This document shows, one piece after another, positions 56,700-64,000 of a stretch of 64,000 nt of DNA (the first letter of the stretch is position 1; each line of letters begins with the position of its first letter). The notes beneath the pieces are model-generated. The model saw only the letters and a program-made list of their open reading frames with translations. It was not told where the DNA came from and ran no database searches. Made by a program: the position numbers and the translations under genes. This DNA is from Perilla frutescens. Lineage: Eukaryota; Streptophyta; Magnoliopsida; Lamiales; Lamiaceae. The stretch is from contig BRKX01000011.1 in assembly GCA_026008535.1 (NCBI GenBank), positions 43,012,183 through 43,076,182 of the forward strand, in the 5' to 3' direction.

Positions 56700-56825
56700 G
56701 TTATTTAATTGCTAATTAATTAGTGGACTATAAACCATGCCATGCAAATTGTCACGAGATGCATAATTTGAGAGCATTATTGACAGTAATTAGACCTCTA
56801 GGAATATAATTCTGCACAAATATAT
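56700..56825 (-). promoter_or_regulatory. Second conserved upstream block of peptide gene 2
   Basis: Counterpart of 52495-52620, with GGACTATAAACCATGC, ATGCATAATTT, GAGCATTATTG and CCTCTAGGAAT. Confidence 0.6.
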
Positions 56826-57164
56826 TATATATAGAGTATATAGCTACTATTTCTGTCATTTTCGCCCACTTGTTGCCTTACTACTAATTGATCTATTTAG
56901 TGCGCTATTCTAATTTAATATTAACATTATTAATATTGATTCCCTCAAAAAGTAAGTTGTTAACATTCTTTTTTATTAGCAGTAGATATTTATTTTGATT
57001 TCTCGCGGTTGGTACAATCAATTCATGTTGTCGAATTCTCTATTTTAATTTATATATTATTTTTCAATTTCGTTTTTTTAGCAATAACCCTCACTTGAAT
57101 GTACCGTATTTTAATTAAAATTGTTCTTTTATAGTCAATTGTTTCCGGCACGCACTAATTGATA

Positions 57165-57403
57165 TTCCCCATTTCTAAATAAGTGTCATTCTAATATTTT
57201 AATTTTGTTTTACAAAAAGTTTCATTCTACAAATTCGAGACAAAAACTTCTCATTTTTCTCACATTTGCCATCTTTTAATGCATTCAAACATATATATTT
57301 AACCAATTTAATGTATTCACACAAGAGTATATTAGGTAAGTTAATTAATTTATTAATTTATGTGTATTCATCCAAAATGACACTTAAACAGAAAAGGACG
57401 GAG
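57165..57403. mobile_element. Stowaway-like MITE (239 bp)
   Basis: The right end, reverse complemented, reads CTCCGTCCTTTTCTG then TTAAGTGTCATTTT. The left end reads TTCCCCATTTCTAAA then TAAGTGTCATTCT. TA flanks both sides (57163-57164 and 57404-57405). Confidence 0.65.
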
Positions 57404-57516
57404 TAAGAGATTTTTTGTTCTAAAATGACGTACATCGCAACTCCCATTCTAATTTCTAACCATGAGATTGTTCTATATGTATTTTAAAACTTCCATATGT
57501 AATTGCTCGTTAATAT

Positions 57517-57833
57517 TGTTAGCGTATGAAATATCGCATGAAGAGGAGAGGAAAATCTGTAGTTTTTTTATTAATTCTGATTCATCATCAAACAATGTAA
57601 AAGCATAAAGCTTTTATAGTACATCTTACAAAATATCTCTCAACTAACTAACAAGGATCTACGGCTACAATTTTACAGAATATAACATCAATCAACGGCT
57701 AAGGTTGATGATCCTAGTGAATATAACATATGCATGCATGGGGCGCCACGTCAGCTGGTCCCCATGCACACACACAAAACATTTGCATGCTTGATCAACC
57801 AAAGCTACTGCTGTGCTGCCATATAATCCTTCA
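57517..57833 (-). repeat. 3' LTR of Copia-2
   Basis: It begins TGTTAGCGTATG and ends ATAATCCTTCA on the plus strand. The adjoining polypurine tract on the minus strand is GCTTGCGGGGGG (57834-57845). Confidence 0.96.
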
Positions 57834-57844
57834 CCCCCCGCAAG

Positions 57845-58400
57845 CTACATCTGGTGAAGATCACCAAGGTGTAGCTTGGACAGTAACTCACGAAACCTCG
57901 GACCAGAGAGGGCTTTAGTAAAGATATCAGCCACCTGCACAACTGTAGGAACAAACCGAGGAAAAATGAACCCACGACGAAAATGAAGTCGAGAGAAATG
58001 GCAATCTAAGTCCAAGTGTTTAGTTTGCTCGTGGAAAACTTGGTGCTGAGTGATTTGAATAGCAGCCTGATTATCACAAAAAACATCAATGGGGGTAGGA
58101 TAAGAGATGGAGAAGACATCAAGCATGAAGGATATCCATAATAACTCACAAACAACGTAGCTCAAACTACGGTATTCAGCTTCAGCGGTAGAAAGAGACA
58201 CCGTGGTTTGTTTCTTGCACTTCCAAGAAATTAAGCACTCTCCAAAGAAAACACAATAGCCAGACAAGGATCTGCGAGTATCTAAACAAGCTCCCCAATC
58301 GGCATCGCAATAAGCCTTGATGCAGGAGGAAGAAGACACCTTGTAAAAAAGACCAAGAGAAGGGCAGCCCTTGAGGTATTTAACTACATGAAGAGCTGCG
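57845..58400 (-). pseudogene. Copia-2 RNase H
   Basis: Contains AYCDADWGACLDTRRSLSGY, VSLSTAEAEYRSLSYVV, VFCDNQAAIQITQHQVFHE, KHLDLDCHFSRLHF and VADIFTKALSGPRFREL. The catalytic Asp and Glu positions are present and the domain is uninterrupted over 164 codons. Upstream stops separate it from RT. Confidence 0.93.
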
Positions 58401-59182
58401 TCCTAATGAATGTAAGAAGGATTATTGATGAATTGACTAAGTTGTTGAATAGCATAGGCAAGGTCCGGCCGGGTGAGATTGAGATTGAGAAGTTTTCCAA
58501 TCAATCGTCTGTAAGAATCAGCTTGAAGAATCTTTTCAATATTTTGATGGGTGAGTGTAACACCCGTAGGAAGAGGAGTACTAGCGGGCTTACAACCAAT
58601 CAGACCAACAGAGTCAATAAGCTCCAAAATGTACTTTCATTGACAGAGGAAGGTACCAGATGTAGACCGAGCAATTTCCATGCCAAGGAAGAATTTGGCT
58701 TCACCAAGGTCTTTAATAGTAAAAGAATGATGCAAAACATCTTTCACAGATTGAATAAGAACCAAAGAAGGACTAAGAAGGAGGATATCATCTACATATA
58801 CAAGCAAGGCAATGAAGTCTGATCCAGTTCATTTAGTGAAGAGACAGGTATCTGATTCACTTTGCACAAAATTCAAAGAGAAAAGGCACTTACAAAACTC
58901 AAGGTTCCATTCCCGGGAGGCTTGTTTGAGCCCATACAAACTTTTGGTAAGTTTGCAGACATCACCAGGCTGTCCAATAGTATATCCTTCTTGGAGTTTC
59001 ATATAGATTTCATCTGAAAGATTGCCATGAAGAAAAGCATTGTTAATATCAATTTGATGGAGAAACCAACTGTTTTGAGTAGCTAAAGCAATAAGAAGCC
59101 TGACAGATACAAGTTTAGCAACAGGTGCAAAAACTTCATGGTAATTGATACCAAACTCTTGGTTGTATCCCTTAGTAACCAA
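58401..59182 (-). pseudogene. Copia-2 reverse transcriptase, main part
   Basis: Starts after the deletion near 59195. Motifs are TKGYNQEFGINYHEVFAPVA, HQIDINNAFLHGNLSDEIY and SLYGLKQASREWN, then after a TGA near 58828 ALLVYVDDILLLSPS (near 58800), FTIKDLGEAKFFLGMEIARS and, after another stop near 58630, LIDSVGLIGCKPASTPLPTG. The YVDD box is present. Confidence 0.92.
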
Positions 59183-59189
59183 GCGGGCC

Positions 59190-61280
59190 TTATAGGCTGT
59201 AAACCCACTTACAGCCTATAACTTGCTTGCCAACTGGAAGAGGCATGACAGTCCAAGTGTTATTCTGTTCTAGGGCCTGTAACTCCTTATTCATGGCCTC
59301 AATCCATTCCTGCTGCTGTGAAGCTTGTTTGTAAGTAGTAGGTTCCTTCACAGTTTGAATGTTAAAAAGGTAAGAGGTATATTGAGGTGTAAGAACATTA
59401 GAGAGGCAGTATGGAAAAGTAGGTGGAGTTTGAGTATTTGCAGAGAAACTTAAAAGAGGAAGAGAAGCAAAATCACAAACATAGTCTTTAAGATAAGATG
59501 GAGGTTTAGTAAGTCTGGTACTAGCTCTTCTGGGAAGAGGATGAGTTTGTGCAGCAGGGATAGAAGAAAGAATCAAGGAATGATCTATATCATCTGAGAT
59601 AGAATCAGGAGAAGGAGTAGATGAGGAAGAAGAAACAGGAATGGGAGTAGACAAAGGTAAAGGATCATCAGAAAAGGAAACAAAAGGCAAAGGTGAAGGG
59701 CTGATCTCAGTTTGTAGAGGAAAAACATTAGTGCAGAAGTCAACATCTCTGGCTACACTAACTCTGTGGCTAGGGAGCTCATACAAAAGAACACCTTTGT
59801 TATGAGGAGCTGGCCCAAGATAAACATAGTTGATGCTTCTGTCACTAAATTTTGTTCTAGAAGGCAACAAATGTACCTTGTAAACAAGGCAACCAAAAGG
59901 CTTCAATCCTGTGAGATCAGGAGGCTTCTGGAACAGCACTTCATAAGGAGTTTCCCACTTCACAACAACTGAAGGAAGTCTATTAATGAGATATGTGGAA
60001 TATAATACTGAGTAAGGCCAGAAAGGAGTAGGCATCTTACTCTGAAACATAATAGACCTGGCAACTTGCAATAAATGTCTATGTTTCCTCTCAACAATCC
60101 CATTTTGTTGAGGGGAATAGACACAAGTCCTTTGGTGTATTATCCCATGCTCATCCAGGAGATGTTGCATTTTATGGTTGATAAACTCTGAACCATTATC
60201 AGAACGAAGAGTGAGAATATTTCTCTGAAATTGTGTCTTGACCATTATTATGAATTTATGTAAAATCTGCCATACTTGAGCCTTGCAGTGAAATAGAAAA
60301 GTCCAAGTAACCCTTGAATAATCTTCAACTATAGTTAGGAAATATGGAGTATGTGTGATAGTGTCACCTGTATAAGGTCCCCAAACATCAACATGGATAA
60401 GTTGGAAAGATGCTTCACTCCTTCTGCCAAGACTGGGAAAATGAGTCCTTTGTTGCTTGGCTCTATGACAAACATCACAGCTCTCAAGCTCAGCATAATC
60501 CAGTGATTTATATCTCTTCTTACAAAGATCCATGTGCTGCATTGTTGTGATAGAAGGATGACCGAGCAAAGAGTGTAACTCTGCTAGAGAAGTAGGAACT
60601 GCAGCATTGTATACAGTTGCAGAGTTGTGCTCTTGCTTGAAAACATATAGAGTACCCTTCATGGTACCAATCCCAAGAACATCATCATTAATCTTCATCT
60701 GCGCAATACAATGTGTTTCCAAGAATATAACTCTACCATTTATGGCTTTGCTAAGTTGTCCTACAGACAAAAGGTTGTGAGTAAACTCTGGAGCATACAA
60801 CACATTAGTAAGAGTGATTTTATCATTGAGTTGAGCATCTCCTGCAAGAAATACCCAGATACTTGTACCATCTGGAAGAAAGATCTGTATAGGATTCCTG
60901 ATCTTCCTGAGATTGATTAATAAACTTGCTTGGCAACACATGTGGTTGCTAGCACCGGAGTCCACAATCCATTCAAGCTTGGAAATCTCTCTTGTGACAC
61001 CAAATGCATAATGTCCCTGATAGTCAATTGTATCAATGCCATGATCAACTTCAGCTACATTAGCAACCTCGGAAGTGCCCACAGCCATTTTGCCCTCACC
61101 AGGAACCGTATTCTTCTGCATATAAGATGCAAAGTGTCTTGCAATCTCATCCTTAATGACTTGTCCAAAAGCTGCAGGGACATTTTGCATGTGCAGATCA
61201 CCACCAGGAGCCTTAAGTGTAGCATTATGATCAATAGAATTAGCTCTAGCCTTCCCTCTATCCTCCTTGAATTTTTTATA
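59190..61280 (-). pseudogene. Copia-2 protease, integrase and RT start
   Basis: One continuous frame of more than 660 codons. The protease site is WIVDSGASNHMCC (about 60960). The integrase zinc part runs HSLLGHPSITTMQHMDL to CDVCHRAKQ (60560-60460). The core has VDVWGPYTGD, LTIVEDYSRVTWTF, LRSDNGSEFINHK and GIVERKHRHLL, so all catalytic positions are present. A Ser/Pro/Thr-rich linker follows (about 59750-59500), then RT begins (MNKELQALEQNNTWTVMPL) and stops at WVYSL owing to a small deletion. Confidence 0.94.
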
Positions 61281-62306
61281 CTAGTCAGGAACTCCATGGA
61301 GTTCAAAACAATCACTCTTTAAGTGACCAGTTTTTCCACACTGATCACACTTCAATTTGGCCTTCTCTTCTTTGGTTAATTTTTTCTTGAAACCTTCCTT
61401 CTTATAAGATTGTTTCTGTCCAGAGTACATAGCACTTTGTTCTGTGCCTTCTGAAAACAGAGATGACACTTGTACTTGCTTCTCTACTTGGAGAACCATA
61501 GAGTAAGCTTGACTTGTAGTGGGAAGAGGATTCATGATCAAAATTTGTTGTCTTATCTGCTCATAGGAGTCATTTAAACCCATCAAGAACTGCATCATGT
61601 GCTTTTCTTCTAGGTCCAACCTAGCATCTTCAGCCGCATCACAAATGCATGTTCTTGATGTCTTTAGTAGAGCTAGCTCATCCCAAAGCGCGCTCGAGTT
61701 ATTAAAGTATACAAGAACAGATTGTGTTCCTTGTGAATAAGAAGCTATCTCTCGTCTAAGTTTGTATAGGCGCAGCCCATTCCGTTTTCCAAATCGCCTA
61801 TGCAACTCATCCCATAGGTCTTTAGACGTTTCTAAATGCTGCAGACTCCTAGATAAATCCTTCACAACTGAATTGCACAACCAATTGAACACGAGATAAT
61901 CGGCTTTAACCCATTGCATGTGATCAATGGAATCAACCCTAGGTATTGGCATGCCGCCATCAACAAATCCCAATTTATTTATAGCAAACAATGCTCTTTT
62001 AATAGATCAACACCACGTATGAAAATTTTTCCCATCGAATAAGTCAGCTGTGAGACTCATGTCAGGGTGCTCGTGTGGTGCGAGATACAATTCATCGTTT
62101 GCAAGCATATGTGTGTTTGTGAGCTCATTCCTAGTAGGATTATGAAGCGCCATACCTCGTCTTCCTGATTGATGAGAATCAGATTGTTCATATGCAGATT
62201 CCACTGCAACATGCTGTGCGCTGCTGCTAGCATCAGGATCCAAATTAAAGCCAATTTCTTCTTCTCGAGCTGTCCGCCAAGAAAATTTCTGATTTCCTTT
62301 CGTCAT
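61281..62306 (-). pseudogene. Copia-2 gag with two nonsense changes
   Basis: Starts at ATG 62306 (MTKGNQKFSWRTAREEEIGF). A TGA after NFHTWC (about 62007) stands where Copia-1 has CGG Arg. The frame continues through LGFVDGG, ADYLVFNWLCNSVVKDLSRS and LRLYKLRREIASYSQGTQS to an intact zinc knuckle CDQCGKTGHLKSDC (about 61350). A TAG after HGVPD (about 61281) replaces the Trp of the DWYK phrase in Copia-1. Both lesions look like single C-to-T or G-to-A changes. Confidence 0.94.
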
Positions 62307-62371
62307 TGATCAATGATGAATCAATTAATCGGTGAGAATTTGAAGATAAGATCAGAAAATCAATATCTTGT

Positions 62372-62385
62372 GGCTCTGGATACCA
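62372..62385 (-). other. Primer binding site of Copia-2 (tRNA-iMet type)
   Basis: On the minus strand TGGTATCCAGAGCC directly follows the 5' LTR. It is the same variant as in Copia-1. Confidence 0.9.
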
Positions 62386-62702
62386 TGTTAGCGTATGAAA
62401 TATCGCATGAAGGGGAGAGGAAAATCTGTAGTTTTTTTATTAATTCTGATTCATCATCAAATAATGTAAAAGCACAAAGCTTTTATAGTACATCTTACAA
62501 AATATCTCTCAACTAACTAACAAGGATCTACGGCTACAATTTTATAGAATATAACATCAATCAACGGCTAAGGTTGATGATCCTAGTGAATATAACATAT
62601 GCATGCATGGGGCGCCACGTCAGCTGGTCCCCATGCACACACACAAAACATTTGCATGCTTGATCAACCAAAGCTGTTGCTGTGCTGCCATATAATCCTT
62701 CA
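62386..62702 (-). repeat. 5' LTR of Copia-2
   Basis: 317 bp, the same length as the 3' LTR, ending ATAATCCTTCA on the plus strand. It supplies the promoter for the minus-strand RNA. Confidence 0.96.
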
Positions 62703-62707
62703 AATAT

Positions 62708-63101
62708 GACTAGCAAAAAATAAGGATTCAAAGTATATATGACAATAATCTCACTGATTGAATAGAAAATGAAATATCATCATAATCATCATCATCATAG
62801 AACAGAAGATGTCAATCTCTCTCTCTCTCTCTATATATGTAATCTCGTTTAAGCTACGCTAATATATGCTTTTTTTGGGGTTGGAAAATATATATGGGCT
62901 GGTATTATGAGAGGCTAATATGAGATTATTTACTTTATGGGCTTTATCTAAAAAAAACATATTAATCATATGTTCAATGGGTGAAAGCAAGAAGGCCTAT
63001 TGTTTCAATTCCAACTGGGATTGAAAAATTAATTATTGACCGAATTTTATGTTGTTAATCCATCGCCAAACTGTCTCAAATTTAATCCATCACTATTTAA
63101 T
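62708..63101. other. AT-rich spacer with (TC)n and (ATC)n runs
   Basis: An ATCATC run lies near 62778-62795 and a CT/TA run near 62815-62840. No gene is seen. Confidence 0.65.
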
Positions 63102-63104
63102 TTA

Positions 63105-63842
63105 GGGGGTGTATTGAATTGAGATTTCGTTGGATTTTTAAAATCCGGGTGTATTCAATCCAGACTTTTAAAAGTCCAACGAAATTCTGGTGTATTCAAT
63201 CCAGACTTTAAAAGTCCAATGAAATCTTGGTGTATTCAATCCAGACTTCTAAAAGTCCAACGAAATCTTGGTGTATTCAATTCAGACTTTTAAAAGTCCT
63301 TTAAAATTCTGCGGTATTCAACAATCAACGGACTTAAAAAATTCATTGACTTCGTTGGATTTCAGCTGGATTTCATGTGAAAATTACAAAGGATGAATTC
63401 CGACCTCCAGACACGAGATTTCGATGGATTTAAAAAACCCAGTGAGCGCGGTGTCCCAGCGGCCGGTGAGGAGTTAAAATCGGGCACCCCAGCCGTCACC
63501 CGACCCCAGCAGCCGCTGGCCTTGCTGATGATGGCACTCCAGCGGCCCTGGGATCAAGGCCGCTCGATTCCAACGGCTGCTGGGTTCAATTTTTCTTACC
63601 AGATACACCAATAGTTGTGTTCCAACGAGCGCTGGCGAGATGGATTTGAAATTCATTGAAATCGTTCAAAATCGATCCGAAATCCATATGAAATCCCCCA
63701 GACTCTGCGTGGAGTTGGAAGACTCCATGTAGAGTTTTGGGAGACTCCATGTGGAGTCTATGGATTTATAAAATCCATAGAAATCCATGGACATTTTAAA
63801 GTCCAACAAAATCCATTAAAATCCCAATCCAATACACCCCCC
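63105..63842. mobile_element. PIF/Harbinger MITE (738 bp) with internal 41-bp repeats
   Basis: The ends are GGGGGTGTATTGAATTGAGAT and, inverted, GGGGGGTGTATTGGATTGGGAT. TTA flanks both sides (63102-63104 and 63843-63845). Near the left end, four tandem copies of about 41 bp (GGTGTATTCAATCCAGACTT plus AAAAGTCCAACGAAATCTT) run from about 63148 to 63310. The right side repeats GACTCCATGTGGAGTC-like palindromes. The GC-rich centre (63430-63600) gives short spurious frames. Confidence 0.88.
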
Positions 63843-63845
63843 TTA

Positions 63846-64000
63846 GAGTCGCATCGTTAATTTCCGTCGCATATCCATGTTTTTGTTACAGTGCATATTG
63901 TTCTTCAAATTAACTTTTTTTTTTTTTTAGAAAGTTCTTCAAATTAACTTTTGTTAGTAATTAATATAAATATTTCCTAAATTTTGACATGTCTTTTTCC
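63846..64000. other. AT-rich window end, nothing recognised
   Basis: A duplicated TTCTTCAAATTAACTTTT phrase (63900-63918 and 63935-63952) flanks a T-run. Nothing else is supported. Confidence 0.5.

Larger units (their letters stand above)
57517..62702 (-). mobile_element. Ty1/copia element Copia-2, full length and young (5186 bp)
   Basis: Two 317-bp LTRs (57517-57833 and 62386-62702) differ at six sites by eye, all transitions. Perfect 5-bp duplications AATAT lie outside (57512-57516 and 62703-62707). The minus-strand order is primer site, gag, protease, integrase, RT, RNase H, polypurine tract. Only a few lesions break the reading frame: two stops in gag, a foldback-type deletion in RT, and stops in the later RT part. 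Confidence 0.97.

Noticed and set aside
63393..63656. Frames of 60-73 codons near the window end
   Set aside because: They fall in the GC-rich centre of a Harbinger MITE and have no domain.

Overview
The window is a plant nuclear region, almost certainly from a eudicot. It is AT-rich, has typical plant GT-AG introns, long microsatellites and many nested plant transposons (Ty1/copia, Ty3/gypsy of Athila type, MULE, hAT, CACTA, PIF/Harbinger, Stowaway). I cannot name the species. No bacterial operon, CRISPR, rRNA or clear tRNA gene is present.

Layout. 0.2-5.9 kb: a decayed Copia element (Copia-1, + strand) sits inside a Stowaway-like MITE, and its 5' LTR carries a PIF/Harbinger MITE. 7.4-8.9 kb: microsatellites and a non-autonomous CACTA element. 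9.4-17.9 kb: an Athila-like gypsy element (Athila-1, + strand) that keeps gag and protease but has lost RT/RNase H/integrase; a solo LTR of another family is nested in it. 18.6-23.2 kb: two more solo-LTR-like insertions in an AT-rich degenerate repeat. 23.66-35.61 kb: a structurally complete 11.95-kb Athila-like element (Athila-2, - strand) with TSD GCAAT, gag-pro-RT-RH-IN and a third ORF downstream of pol. 36.9-48.1 kb: an 11.2-kb Mutator-like element (MULE) with TSD CTAAATTAA. It carries a nearly intact four-exon FAR1/MULE transposase (- strand) and a decayed Ulp1/C48-protease-like gene (+ strand), the latter interrupted by a hAT element. 48.5-50.0 kb: a solo LTR. 51.5-56.8 kb: the only host-gene-like DNA, two tandemly duplicated small secreted-peptide genes (68 and 70 codons, - strand) with shared 5'-UTR intron layout and conserved promoter blocks. 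57.5-62.7 kb: a young full-length Copia element (Copia-2, - strand). 63.1-63.84 kb: a PIF/Harbinger MITE with internal 41-bp repeats.

How the parts relate. Nearly everything except the peptide pair is transposon, and nesting gives a relative order of insertion. Solo LTRs with target duplications show frequent LTR-LTR recombination. The most unusual signals are: (1) the paired peptide genes; (2) clusters of a 13-bp palindrome (GCACGGNCCGTGC) in the LTRs of the gypsy elements and in an internal leader of Athila-2; (3) a decamer, AGTGATACTT, amplified in introns and flanks of both MULE genes, always in the sense orientation of the gene it lies in; (4) a templated foldback deletion in the RT of Copia-2. 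Identities quoted are by-eye comparisons, not alignments.
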